DNA of 64,000 nucleotides from Deltaproteobacteria bacterium (GCA_020444075.1 JAHLLR010000012.1:1-64000); one strand, 5' to 3'; positions 14,977 through 23,810 are shown, numbered from the stretch's first letter. Notes: a model not told the origin generated them from the letters alone. Numbers and translations are program-made.

Positions 14977-16839
14977 TCAGCCGGCTTTTTTTGCCTTGAC
15001 CGGTGTAATGGCATTTTCCGGGCAGATCTGCGCACAGACCGCGCAACCCACACAGGTGTTGGGATTGATCTGGACCCGTTCCCCTTCCAGGAAAAAAGCC
15101 GGGCAGCCGATCTGGTTGATACAGTCCCGGTGGTTCTTGCATTTGTCCGTGACCGTGAAGGCCCGCACGTTGAGTTTTTTCAAACTGCGGGCGTACAGGG
15201 TGCACATCTCCTGGGAGATGATCACCGACACGCCCTTGTGGTCCAGCGCCGCCTTCACCGCTTCGATGCTCTTATTAACCTTGTAGGGCTTGATGACGGT
15301 AACGTGTTCGACGCCAATGGCTCGCACTACCGCTTCTATTGAAATGCGTCCGTAACCGGACAGGTTCAGGTTGCTCATGTCCACCCCGGGATTGGGCTGG
15401 TGGCCGGTCATGGCGGTGGTGCCGTTGTCCAGGATGACCAGGGTGAAGTTGTGGTTGTTGTATACGGCGTTGACCAGGCCGGTCAGCCCCGAGTGAAAGA
15501 AGGTGGAGTCGCCGATGAAGGCGATCACCTTCTTGTCGGTTGCTTTGGAAAAGCCGCAGGCGGTACTCACCGACGAGCCCATGCAGATGAGAAAATCACC
15601 CATGGCCAGCGGGGGCAGAAAACCCAGGGTGTAGCAGCCGATGTCCGTGGGATAGATCGTTTCCCTGCCTTCGGCGGCTTTTTTTACCGCATAATAGGTG
15701 GCCCGGTGGGAGCACCCGGCACACAGATTGGGTGGTCGCTGGGGGATTTCCGGCACGTCGGACAGGTCTGGCGGCTGGCTGGGGGCGTGCGGTACACCGA
15801 AATAACCCGCCATCACCCGTCGGACCATGGCCGGATCGAACTCATAGAGCCTTGAGAACAGACGTTCGCCCTTGCCGGCGATGGGCAGGGTCAGTCCGGC
15901 TTCCTGGGCAAATGCCTTGACGGCCTCCTCCATGACGGGTTCGCCCTCTTCCGCCACCAGCACTTTTTCGCAAGCGTTCAGGAAGGCTTTGATCAGGTTC
16001 GGCGGCATGGGGTGAGAAAAACCCAGGCGAAGAATTCGGGTCTTGTCGGCGATGCCCAAATCCTTCACCGCGTCGGAAACGTAGTTGTAGCTGACACCGT
16101 TGCAGATGATTCCCCAGGTGCCGTTGCCGTCGGTGAAGTTGAAAGTGGAGGTTTCGGCCATGGCCTGGGCCTTGTCCCAGTTTTCCAACAGGCGCACATG
16201 AAGGCGGCGGGAGACGGCCGGTACGGTGACAAAATTGAAGGGGTCCTTTTTAAAATCACCCTTGATTTTGCGGGGTGTTATTTTTCCCAGTTCCACGAAG
16301 GCGCTGGAGTGGTTGACGCGGGTGGTCGTGCGCAGGATCACCGGCTCGCCCAGTTTTTCGGACAGGTCAAAGGCTTCGGCGGTCATTTGCCGGGCCTCTT
16401 CCACCGAGGACGGTTCCAGGATGGCCAGGCCGGAGAGCTTACCGTAATACCGATTGTCCTGTTCGTTCTGGCTGGAGAACATGGAGGGATCGTCGGCCGT
16501 GAGAATAACCAGCCCTCCCTTTACCCCCACGTAGGCCAGGGTCATCAGCGGATCCGCTGCCACGTTCAGGCCGACGTGCTTCATCATGCAGAAGGTGCGC
16601 AGTCCGCTGTTGGCGGCGGCGGCGGCTACTTCCAGCGCGACCTTTTCATTGGTGCTGTATTCAAAGTAAAGGTCGCTTTCATGAGAAACCCGGAACAGGT
16701 TAAGTGAAATTTCTGACGAGGGGGTGCCCGGGTAAGTGGTGGCAAAGGCCACGCCGGCCTCGATGGCTCCGCGGGCGATGGCTTCGTTGCCCAGGAGCAG
16801 CATTTTTTTCCCGGGGCTGTCTGCGAGTAGTTTGTGCAT
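14977..16839 (-). CDS. iorA: indolepyruvate ferredoxin oxidoreductase, alpha subunit
   Basis: About 620 residues. The N-terminal pyrimidine domain (GNEAIARGAIEAGV, then TYPGTPSSE) is followed by the TPP-binding domain (GDSTFFHSGLTGL near 475) and a C-terminal ferredoxin-like domain with cysteines of two clusters (CKNHRDCINQIGC and CVGCAVCAQICP). It is the catalytic subunit paired with IorB. I chose the ATG at 16837-16839, which has CAGGAAACC upstream; an in-frame ATG 21 bases earlier lacks a good ribosome binding site. It begins 78 bases after had. Confidence 0.92.
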   Translation of the reverse strand: MHKLLADSPGKKMLLLGNEAIARGAIEAGVAFATTYPGTPSSEISLNLFRVSHESDLYFEYSTNEKVALEVAAAAANSGLRTFCMMKHVGLNVAADPLMTLAYVGVKGGLVILTADDPSMFSSQNEQDNRYYGKLSGLAILEPSSVEEARQMTAEAFDLSEKLGEPVILRTTTRVNHSSAFVELGKITPRKIKGDFKKDPFNFVTVPAVSRRLHVRLLENWDKAQAMAETSTFNFTDGNGTWGIICNGVSYNYVSDAVKDLGIADKTRILRLGFSHPMPPNLIKAFLNACEKVLVAEEGEPVMEEAVKAFAQEAGLTLPIAGKGERLFSRLYEFDPAMVRRVMAGYFGVPHAPSQPPDLSDVPEIPQRPPNLCAGCSHRATYYAVKKAAEGRETIYPTDIGCYTLGFLPPLAMGDFLICMGSSVSTACGFSKATDKKVIAFIGDSTFFHSGLTGLVNAVYNNHNFTLVILDNGTTAMTGHQPNPGVDMSNLNLSGYGRISIEAVVRAIGVEHVTVIKPYKVNKSIEAVKAALDHKGVSVIISQEMCTLYARSLKKLNVRAFTVTDKCKNHRDCINQIGCPAFFLEGERVQINPNTCVGCAVCAQICPENAITPVKAKKAG

Positions 16840-16917
16840 CGTGGTTTCCTGTAAAGTCATACTGCAGCCATCCGAATTTTCCGTCAGCTGCAGCAACGGT
16901 TGTTGTCAACGATAGCG

Positions 16918-17991
16918 TCAGGGCACCATGATCGCCCGCTGAACGATCTTTTTGTGGTGGACCCTGTCGAAGACCGTATTGATGTCCGACAGCGGAAACG
17001 TTTTGACAAACGGTGCCATCTTCACCTGGCCGGAAAGGACCAGGTCCCGCACCGGTGCATAATACCGGGTCAGGCAGCCCCAGTTGCCCCGTGCGGTGGC
17101 ATGGAAGGCCATGAGGTTGGACAGGCGGATGTCCACCGAATCCATGGTAAAACCCACCACGGAGAGGTTGCCCCCGAAGGTCATGAGGCCGAAGGCGGTT
17201 TTCTGGCCGGCGGCGGTGCCGGAGGTTTCGAAAATCTTCCATTCGGTCCGGCGTTTTCCCTGCTCCTTGACGAAGGTCGAGACCGCCTTGCGAAGGTCCT
17301 TGAATGCCATCTCGGCGGCGTTGAAGGTTTTGTCCACCATGGGTTCCAGTGCCTTCAGCTTGACCGGGTCTACATCGATGGCCACCACCAGTGCCCCGAA
17401 GGCCTTGGCGATCTGGGCGCCGAAGCCGCCCACCCCGCCGACACCCACGAAAATGGCCGTATCATCGGCGGACAAGCCGGCATCGACAACGGCCTGGTAG
17501 GGGGTTGTCAGGGCATCCGCCACCACGGACAACTGGGCCAGGGATACGTCTGCCTTTCCAACGGGCCGGTATTGATCGTCTACCGGAACCTGACACAGCT
17601 GCCCGGACGGAACGACGATATGGCTGGCAAATCCACCCTGGATATCGTTTCCGGGCATCTTCTGGGCCGTGCAGATGTTGCCCAGGTCCCGATTGCAGAC
17701 GTCGCACGATCCGCAGGGCATGACCGCGGGGATGATCACTGCTTTGCCTTCCCACTGACGGGCGTCGGGTCCTGCGGCGGTGACAATGCCGCTGATTTCA
17801 TGTCCCAGGGTCAGGGGAAGCGGTGATTTGGTTTTCACACCATCGTAGTAAAACCCCAGGTCCGTGTGACAAACACCGCATCCGGCCACCTTGACCAGCA
17901 CTTCACTGGGGCCGGGGTCAGGGATCGGTGCTTCCACCTTTTCCAAGGGCTTTCCGGGTTCTGTCATCTGCCAGGATATCATGGACGCCAT
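16918..17991 (-). CDS. had: 6-hydroxycyclohex-1-ene-1-carbonyl-CoA dehydrogenase
   Basis: A 357-residue zinc alcohol dehydrogenase of the Had type. Catalytic zinc ligands sit in GCGVCHTD near 38 and GHE near 65; the structural zinc cysteines are in CGSCDVCNRDLGNIC at 97-111; the NAD motif is GVGGVGGFGAQ near 185. Overall wording follows Had of Thauera and BamQ-type enzymes. It oxidises the 6-hydroxyl to the 6-oxo compound in the benzoyl-CoA pathway between Dch and Oah, both present in this operon. It is separated from dch by a 372-base gap with a repeat, so it may have its own promoter. Confidence 0.9.
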   Translation of the reverse strand: MASMISWQMTEPGKPLEKVEAPIPDPGPSEVLVKVAGCGVCHTDLGFYYDGVKTKSPLPLTLGHEISGIVTAAGPDARQWEGKAVIIPAVMPCGSCDVCNRDLGNICTAQKMPGNDIQGGFASHIVVPSGQLCQVPVDDQYRPVGKADVSLAQLSVVADALTTPYQAVVDAGLSADDTAIFVGVGGVGGFGAQIAKAFGALVVAIDVDPVKLKALEPMVDKTFNAAEMAFKDLRKAVSTFVKEQGKRRTEWKIFETSGTAAGQKTAFGLMTFGGNLSVVGFTMDSVDIRLSNLMAFHATARGNWGCLTRYYAPVRDLVLSGQVKMAPFVKTFPLSDINTVFDRVHHKKIVQRAIMVP

Positions 17992-18035
17992 CGCTGGTTC
18001 TCCTGTGGGTTAGTGCTCATCCAGAAACGGTTAAT

Positions 18036-18129
18036 TTGTCCGATATCTGCGTTATGCTCAAAATTTTATCCTCGGAATATCAACTATATGCCTGCGGTAA
18101 AATTTTTCGCATGCCTTGATCTCAGTCAA
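18036..18129. repeat. dispersed imperfect palindrome (GTCCGATATC family), copy 1
   Basis: In the 372-base gap between had and dch lies GTCCGATATCTGCGTTATGC, an AT-rich inner pair (CAAAATTTTA and TAAAATTTTT), then GCATGCCTTGATCTC. The same outer blocks in the same order occur at 58473-58560. The two copies differ in their inner loops. The element is an imperfect inverted repeat and holds no gene; the rest of the gap shows nothing else. Confidence 0.65.
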
Positions 18130-18363
18130 AATTCCTCATTTCTTGATGGACACGAGTTAAGGGTCGGTGATGAATTCATGGTTCTGCGTTGGCGGATGCT
18201 GGTATGGGTACTATACAATGGAGCATATCCGCCTGAGGCCTGAGCCTCAATCACTATCGAAAGACGCTTCAATCATGTCGGGAAAGCCGACTGTCAACTG
18301 AAGAAATGCAGACATTTGAGAAATGGATACGATTGACCATCTCTTCTGCCGTGGCCGGTTGCA

Positions 18364-19134
18364 TTACCTGTTCTTCCATACCGGCCGACGTTTTTCCTCG
18401 AAACTCTTGATCCCTTCCAGGGTATCTTGGGTTTTCATCAAGGTGTTGAGAAACAGATCGCTGACATTGGAAAGGGCCTGTTTGAATCCCAGTCCCAGGT
18501 GAGCGGTGACGGCCCGCTTGTTGAGTCGGATGATCAGCGGGCTGCACGCCTTGATTTCACCCACGAGGTTGTCCAGGGTTTCGGCAAAGTTGTCTTCACC
18601 GGACAGATGAGCCACCAGCCCCATGCGGTGCGCCGCTTCGGCTTTGTAGCGGCGGCCGGTGGTGCAGATCTCCACGGCCCGGGCCGGACCCACCAATTGG
18701 GGCAGCCGGATGGCCGCGTAGGGCGGGAAGAAGCCCAGCTTGATCTCCGGCTGGCCGAAGACCGCCTTGGGGGATGCCACGATGATGTCACAGGCCATGG
18801 CCACTTCCATGCCGCCGCCCAGGCAGGCACCGTGGACCGCTGCAATCGTCGGCACGGCCATGCGGTGAATCCGTTCAAAGATGCCGTTGAAAGTCGCGAT
18901 CATCTCGTCAACCATCCCCGGTTTGTGGTCGGCCACCTCTACACCGGCACACCAGCTGGGCCCGTTGGCCGCCAGTATCACGCACTTGAGCGACCCGTCG
19001 TTGGTCAGGGTTTCCAACAGTCCATTGAGTTCGTTCATCATCTCGATGTTGAGCACATTGTGCTTGGGCCGGTCTAGGGTCAGGGTGGCGACCCCCTCAA
19101 CGCTATCATGTTTGATTAATTTCAGATGCGACAT
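18364..19134 (-). CDS. dch: cyclohexa-1,5-dienecarbonyl-CoA hydratase
   Basis: A 256-residue crotonase-fold enzyme. The oxyanion-hole regions are WCAGVEVADH near 61 and HGACLGGGMEVAMACD near 106; the wording, including FPPYAAIRLPQLVG, follows Dch/BamR. It adds water to cyclohexa-1,5-diene-1-carbonyl-CoA, the product of benzoyl-CoA reduction, giving 6-hydroxycyclohex-1-ene-1-carbonyl-CoA for Had. A TAAGGAAAAAG ribosome binding site precedes the ATG. It follows the DUF35 gene by 63 bases. Confidence 0.9.
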   Translation of the reverse strand: MSHLKLIKHDSVEGVATLTLDRPKHNVLNIEMMNELNGLLETLTNDGSLKCVILAANGPSWCAGVEVADHKPGMVDEMIATFNGIFERIHRMAVPTIAAVHGACLGGGMEVAMACDIIVASPKAVFGQPEIKLGFFPPYAAIRLPQLVGPARAVEICTTGRRYKAEAAHRMGLVAHLSGEDNFAETLDNLVGEIKACSPLIIRLNKRAVTAHLGLGFKQALSNVSDLFLNTLMKTQDTLEGIKSFEEKRRPVWKNR

Positions 19135-19197
19135 GTCTTTTTCCTTACCGGGAATTTCTCCGGTTCCATTTGAGAGGAGAGGGTGGGACGAAAATGT

Positions 19198-19629
19198 CTA
19201 TTGCTTGTGAAACACGTAATTGATACGTCCGTCGGCGAGCGGGTTGGCTTTGGCCGCCAAGGCCATGCCGATGGATAAATCGGATTCGACAATACCGTCG
19301 GCGATGCGCCCGAAAACCTTATACGCGCCGAAATCCACCAGGGCGATGGTGTAGGGAAGATCTCCTTCGAACCCCTTGGGCCCGAAGGCCAGCGTACTGA
19401 AGGTAACCAGCCTGCCCGTGCCCTGCACATCGAACCATTCCATTTCGGATGATCGGCAGGCCCAGCAGTCCGCCCGGGGCGGGAAGAACGTGTTGCCGCA
19501 GGATTTGCAGCGGGTGCCGGTGACTTTGCCCTGCTCCAGGTGGTCGATGAAATCGTTGACCCGGGTGGTACCGGTAAAGCTCACCGTTCCGAATTTCCTG
19601 AAACGTTCGTCTTTTTCCTTCTTTCCCAT
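19198..19629 (-). CDS. DUF35 zinc-ribbon/OB-fold protein (thiolase partner)
   Basis: A 143-residue protein with an N-terminal rubredoxin-like zinc ribbon (CKSCGNTFFPPRADCWAC, near 41-58) and a C-terminal OB fold (GTGRLVTFS onward). DUF35 proteins bind SCP2-type thiolases and are needed for their activity, as in BbsA-BbsB and the archaeal HMG-CoA thiolase complex. The thiolase gene lies 50 bases upstream, so the two surely form a complex. ATATAAGGAAAC precedes the ATG. Confidence 0.9.
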   Translation of the reverse strand: MGKKEKDERFRKFGTVSFTGTTRVNDFIDHLEQGKVTGTRCKSCGNTFFPPRADCWACRSSEMEWFDVQGTGRLVTFSTLAFGPKGFEGDLPYTIALVDFGAYKVFGRIADGIVESDLSIGMALAAKANPLADGRINYVFHKQ

Positions 19630-19679
19630 GAATGCGTTTCCTTATATAGCGTGTCCGCCCATAACCGTCCGGACTTTTT

Positions 19680-20846
19680 TTATCTGCCCAGAATGGTCAC
19701 ATTGCCGTAGAGCCCCACACCGCCGATGTTGTGGACCAGCCCCACACTTGCGTCGGGGACCTGGATCTCACCGGCCTCGCCGCGCAGCTGCAGCACGATG
19801 GTGCGGATCTGGCTGCCGCCGGTGGCGCCGATGGGATGGCCCTTGGAAAGCAGACCCCCGTCCACGTTGACCGGTATGCTTCCATTTAGATAGGTTTCCT
19901 TGCCGTTGATCAGGTCACGGCCCTCACCTGGTCCGGCAAACCCCAGGTCTTCGTAAGCCATCATTTCGGCAATGGTGAAGCAGTCGTGAACTTCGGCCAC
20001 ATCGACATCCTTGGGGCCGATACCGGCCATTTTATAGGCCTGGCCGGCGGCCTCACGGGCCACGGCCAGTCCGGTGAACAGGTCCCGGCCGGCCAGGTTG
20101 ACCGGCGCGGAGGACGACCCGATGCCCCGGATCCACACGGGCTTGTCGCACAACGATTTTGCTCTTTCGGCGCTGGCAACGATGATGCATGAACTGCCGT
20201 CGGCGTTGGCACAGCAGTCTCCCACCCTCAAGGGGGAGGCCACGGATCCGCTCATCATGTTATCCGGGTCCGTGAACATGTCGGCCGTCACGGCTTTGCG
20301 GTAGACGGCCCGATCGTTGAGTTGGCCATAGGTGGACGCTTTGACCCGGATGGCCGCCAGGTCTTCGGGGGCGGTGCCATAGGCGTTCATGTGGGCGCGG
20401 GCATACATGGCGTAGTAGGCGGGCATCATGGTGCCGAAGGGGCTCTCCCACTGGATGTCCGCGCCCCGGCCCATTCGTTCCTGGGTCTCGGCGGAGGAGA
20501 TCTCCGACATCTTCTGGAAGCCGACCACGGCCACCACATCGTGCAGTCCCGATTTGATAAGACTGTAAGCCAGTTTCAAGCCGGTACTTCCCGATGAACA
20601 CAGGGTTTCTACATAAAAGGTCGGGCCCGGGTTGAGACCCAGATATTCGGCGAAGACCCCGGCCGGCGAGCGCTGCAGGTCGTACTCCGGGGCCGAGCAG
20701 ACCACCGACGCATCGATGTCTGCGGCGGCGATGCCGGCATGACCCAGCGCGTCGGAAAATCCCTCGAAGGCCAGTTCGCGAACCGATCCCGGATAGTATC
20801 GCACGAAGGTGCTTTGTCCCGCGCCGATGATGGCGACGTCATTCAT
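19680..20846 (-). CDS. SCP2-type thiolase
   Basis: A 388-residue thiolase of the SCP-x/archaeal type. The nucleophile is the Cys in ETLCSSGSTG near 82, the histidines lie in EVHDCFT and in GGLLSKGHPIGATG, and the C-terminal HNIGGVG replaces the usual Cys region, as in thiolases that work with a DUF35 partner. It should split 3-oxopimeloyl-CoA to glutaryl-CoA and acetyl-CoA, the last step encoded by the oah-SDR-thiolase group. BbsB-like use on benzoylsuccinyl-CoA is less likely since no bbs genes are near. The start follows AAAGGATTCC. Confidence 0.88.
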   Translation of the reverse strand: MNDVAIIGAGQSTFVRYYPGSVRELAFEGFSDALGHAGIAAADIDASVVCSAPEYDLQRSPAGVFAEYLGLNPGPTFYVETLCSSGSTGLKLAYSLIKSGLHDVVAVVGFQKMSEISSAETQERMGRGADIQWESPFGTMMPAYYAMYARAHMNAYGTAPEDLAAIRVKASTYGQLNDRAVYRKAVTADMFTDPDNMMSGSVASPLRVGDCCANADGSSCIIVASAERAKSLCDKPVWIRGIGSSSAPVNLAGRDLFTGLAVAREAAGQAYKMAGIGPKDVDVAEVHDCFTIAEMMAYEDLGFAGPGEGRDLINGKETYLNGSIPVNVDGGLLSKGHPIGATGGSQIRTIVLQLRGEAGEIQVPDASVGLVHNIGGVGLYGNVTILGR

Positions 20847-20864
20847 ATTTGGAATCCTTTCGAT

Positions 20865-21614
20865 CTATATGTACTGCCCCCCGTCCACCTTGATCACTTC
20901 GCCGGTGATGTGGCGGGCCTTTTCAGAAGCCAAGAAGGCAATCACCGACGCCAGTTCTTCGGGTTGGCCTACGCGCTTCAAGACTATTTCGGCCATGGCC
21001 ATATCGATGATTTTATCCCGGGCCTCGGATTCTTTCAGCATGGCGGTTTCGATCAGACCCGGGGCCACAGCATTGACGTTGACGCCAAAGGCGCCCAATT
21101 CCTTGGCCACGGCTTTGGTGTAGCCGATGATGCCCGCCTTGGAAGCCGAGTAATTGGTCTGCCCGAATTTGCCCCGCATGCCGTTGATGGAAGTGATATT
21201 TATAATTTTACCGTACTTCTGGTCTTTGAACAAGGGGGCAACCTGTCGGGTGAAATTGAAATATCCCTTCAGATTCACACCAATCACCCGGTCCCACTGC
21301 TCTTCTGACATTTTCCAGCACACGCTATCCCAGTTCATGCCGGCGTTGTTCACCAGAATGTCGATTCGACCGAAGGCTTCCACAGCCGTCTTCACCGCGG
21401 CTTCGGCTTCGGCGAAAACGGCAATGTCGCAGGCCACGCAGATTGCCTTGCGGCCCATCCGTTCAATCTGGTCCACCACGGCCCGGGCTTCGTCCGCGTG
21501 GCGGCGATAGGTCAGGCAGACGTTGGCCCCCTCTTTGGCCAGTTCCAGGCAGGTGGCTGTGCCGATGCCCTGGGATCCGCCGGTGACAATGGCATTTTTT
21601 CCTTGGAGCAGCAT
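20865..21614 (-). CDS. SDR family 3-hydroxyacyl-CoA dehydrogenase (FabG-like)
   Basis: A 249-residue short-chain dehydrogenase. It has the cofactor motif TGGSQGIG at 11-18, NNAG near 89, the catalytic Ser in NITSINGMRG, YSASK with Tyr and Lys near 155, and ends in VDGGQYI. The true start is the ATG at 21612-21614 behind AAAGGAGA; the longer frame upstream overlaps oah and is not SDR-like. Placed between oah and the thiolase, it is best read as the 3-hydroxypimeloyl-CoA dehydrogenase that makes 3-oxopimeloyl-CoA. FabG activity in fatty acid synthesis cannot be excluded from sequence alone. Confidence 0.87.
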   Translation of the reverse strand: MLLQGKNAIVTGGSQGIGTATCLELAKEGANVCLTYRRHADEARAVVDQIERMGRKAICVACDIAVFAEAEAAVKTAVEAFGRIDILVNNAGMNWDSVCWKMSEEQWDRVIGVNLKGYFNFTRQVAPLFKDQKYGKIINITSINGMRGKFGQTNYSASKAGIIGYTKAVAKELGAFGVNVNAVAPGLIETAMLKESEARDKIIDMAMAEIVLKRVGQPEELASVIAFLASEKARHITGEVIKVDGGQYI

Positions 21615-21627
21615 ATTCGAATCTCCT

Positions 21628-22761
21628 TTAATCGGTGGGGCGGCCAAGTACCGCGGCCATGAATTCCACATCGAAGGCATCGCCGGCCGCCTGGCGCCGG
21701 CGGTACTCGATGAAGTCGATGGTGTCCCGTCCAGTGATTTTTTTGGTGTTAAAGGCGTTGAATCCCAGGTAGGCCTCATAATTCATGTTGGCGGCCAGCC
21801 AGTGGCGGTTGATGACTTTGGCCTGGTCCCAGAAAAACTTCTTTTTCAGGCGGATGCCTTCCACGCTCTTGATCAGACAGCCCGGAAAAAGGTTGGTGTA
21901 GGTCCACAGAATATGGTTTACTTCGCCGTCCAGCAGTTCGAAATCGGTCTTGGCTGATTTGACATAGGACCGGGCCTGTTTGGCCGCATCCCCGGTCTTG
22001 TATTCACCATAGACGATCTCGCCGTCGGCCACATAGCGATCGGTGTGGATGGCGGGATTGCGGACCCAGCCATCGGCATCCTTGATTACGGGAACGCATT
22101 TGGAAATCAGACCCAGACGTTTCATTTTGTAAGCGCTCCACATTTCGCAGGAAACGCAGTTCCACATGGCCAGTTCCATGGGCAGCATCCAGGGCAGGAA
22201 ATCGGTGCTGCCACCGTCCGGTGCGCTGCCGTGCCTGGGCCCGGCCTGGCCGAAAATGGCCAGGTCGCTGGACAGTGTCAGGTCGCAGGCCATGCCGATC
22301 TCCTGGCCGCCGGCCACGCGCATGCCGTTTACCCGGCAAATGGTGGGTTTCTTGCACCCGAGAATGGCATCCACCATGGCGTTGAACAGATCCATGTACA
22401 GTCCGTATTCGTTGGGTCGACCCGCATAATATTCGGCATATTCCTTGGTATTGCCGCCCGTGCAGAAAGCCTTGTCGCCCATGGCCGTGAAGACGGCGGC
22501 AACCACCGAACTGTCCGCCGAGGCACGGTGAAAACCGGCGATTACCCCCTTGACCATTTCGGTGGTATAGGAGTTATACTGCATCGGGTTGTTCAGGATG
22601 ATCCAGGCCGAGAACAAACCGTCAACGGGGCTGCCCGACGGATCCAGAATGGGGCGCTTTTCGAACACAACCCCCGGCGCGTCAGCGGAAAAATGTTCCT
22701 CGCCCCACAGATGATGGTTCTTGATACCGGATTCTTTCGGCAGCCAGCTTAGATCACTCAT
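21628..22761 (-). CDS. oah: 6-oxocyclohex-1-ene-1-carbonyl-CoA hydrolase
   Basis: A 377-residue crotonase-superfamily enzyme, close in wording to Oah of Thauera and BamA of Geobacter and Syntrophus: LNNPMQYNSYTTEMVKGV, KAFCTGGNTKEYAEYY, CRVNGMRVAGGQEIGMAC and FGQAGPRHGSA. It hydrates and opens the alicyclic ring, giving 3-hydroxypimelyl-CoA. bamA is the standard marker gene for anaerobic aromatic degradation. It is the first gene of the operon. The ATG at 22759-22761 has GGGAGGAACTG in front. Confidence 0.95.
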   Translation of the reverse strand: MSDLSWLPKESGIKNHHLWGEEHFSADAPGVVFEKRPILDPSGSPVDGLFSAWIILNNPMQYNSYTTEMVKGVIAGFHRASADSSVVAAVFTAMGDKAFCTGGNTKEYAEYYAGRPNEYGLYMDLFNAMVDAILGCKKPTICRVNGMRVAGGQEIGMACDLTLSSDLAIFGQAGPRHGSAPDGGSTDFLPWMLPMELAMWNCVSCEMWSAYKMKRLGLISKCVPVIKDADGWVRNPAIHTDRYVADGEIVYGEYKTGDAAKQARSYVKSAKTDFELLDGEVNHILWTYTNLFPGCLIKSVEGIRLKKKFFWDQAKVINRHWLAANMNYEAYLGFNAFNTKKITGRDTIDFIEYRRRQAAGDAFDVEFMAAVLGRPTD

Positions 22762-22860
22762 CAGTTCCTCCCTCTTGGCGGCCGGCAAAAGGGCCGCCGG
22801 TTTAGTAATGTCGCTGTTCCGGTTTTACCGGGACTCAATTGTTCAGGGTCAGGCGGGGCG

Positions 22861-22886
22861 ATTTGATCCTGTAACGAAGATCAAAT
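22861..22886. promoter_or_regulatory. candidate operator (perfect inverted repeat) before oah
   Basis: ATTTGATC at 22861-22868 and GATCAAAT at 22879-22886 form a perfect 8-base inverted repeat with a 10-base spacer, giving 18 bases between half-site centres. It lies between the oah start and the likely promoter at 22926-22955, where a repressor would block transcription. No regulator gene is adjacent, so the binding protein is unknown. Confidence 0.6.
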
Positions 22887-22917
22887 TATGGATAAAATTC
22901 ATTTGCTAAAAGGTTAC

Positions 22918-22955
22918 ATATTAGCTATATATTAGCTACGAATAGGGTTAGTCAA
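22918..22955 (-). promoter_or_regulatory. candidate promoter of the aromatic operon with tandem 11-mers
   Basis: On the minus strand a TTGACT -35 (22950-22955) is followed by AT-rich -10 candidates (TAATAT at 22929-22934 or TATATA at 22926-22931), with spacers of 15 or 18 bases. The -10 region lies within two tandem 11-base units, ATATTAGCTAT and ATATTAGCTAC (22918-22939). The predicted leader to the oah ATG is about 160 bases. Confidence 0.5.
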
Positions 22956-23172
22956 GAAAAAAAACCAGGCTTTTCAATATCCTTTTCAAGGTAAGCGGTT
23001 CCCATGATCGCCCGACCTGCGGACGTTTTCCGCCCATCGGATTCCATGATTGGCGGCTTGGCGTCCGGATTGTCGTGAGATGGAAAGGGAAACCCATACA
23101 GCGCCGCTCCGGACCGGAAACGGATTACCTTTTCGGGGTCGGCTGATGCCACCGGCGAAGGAGATCGAGACC

Positions 23173-23727
23173 GTGAGATACCCGAAAGAATGTGTCCTGA
23201 AAGAGTGCGTGGAAGCAGTCATCCGTCCGCTGGAACCCGGAGATCGGCCGTTGATGGAAGCCTTTTACAACCGGATTCCCGAATCGGACCGGTGGTTCAT
23301 GAATTACGATGTCATGGACCCGGCCATCATGGACAGGTGGTTCGATGCCGTGGAAAAAGGCAGCGTCTGCTCAATCCTGGCCCTCTGCGAAGAGACTGTC
23401 GTGGGCCAGGGAAGCCTTTATCTGCGTGGTTTCGGCGCCACCAGCCATGTGGGCCGGTTCCGCATCGTGGTACTGCCGGAGTTCCGACAGATGCGGCTGG
23501 GGACCTGGTTGCTGCTGGACCTTATTCAACTGGCCATGGACCGGGGCTTGGAGATGCTCCGGGCGGATTTGGTGGCCGGTGTCGAAGACGGTGCCATCGA
23601 AGCCGTTCAGAAGTTCGACTTTTTCAAGTTTGCCGAACTGAAAAATTATGTGAAGGATATCCACGGCAATCGTCAGGATCTGGTGATCATGGTCAAACGG
23701 CTGCATAAGGAGTGGAGTGACTTTTAG
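23173..23727 (+). CDS. GNAT family N-acetyltransferase
   Basis: About 184 residues from a GTG behind GAAGGAG. The family wording (RYPKECVLKE opening, IRPLEPGD, RIPESDRWFM, then FRIVVLPEFRQMRLGTWLL as the acetyl-CoA binding motif A) marks a GNAT acetyltransferase that often occurs in Desulfobacterota. The acceptor is unknown. It diverges from oah and is followed by the AcuA homologue, so it may act on enzymes of the aromatic operon. An upstream ATG at 23146 is also possible. Confidence 0.75.
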   Translation: MRYPKECVLKECVEAVIRPLEPGDRPLMEAFYNRIPESDRWFMNYDVMDPAIMDRWFDAVEKGSVCSILALCEETVVGQGSLYLRGFGATSHVGRFRIVVLPEFRQMRLGTWLLLDLIQLAMDRGLEMLRADLVAGVEDGAIEAVQKFDFFKFAELKNYVKDIHGNRQDLVIMVKRLHKEWSDF

Positions 23728-23810
23728 CTGAAAGCCGGCTAAGGTGTGGCGACACGCATTGATATCGAGAAGATTTCGGTATACCGCCGCCAGGGAGAAG
23801 ACAGACGATT

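Noticed and set aside
19198-20846. BbsAB benzoylsuccinyl-CoA thiolase of toluene degradation
   Set aside because: The DUF35-thiolase design fits, but no bbsEF, bbsG or bss genes are present and the neighbours are benzoyl-CoA ring-cleavage genes.
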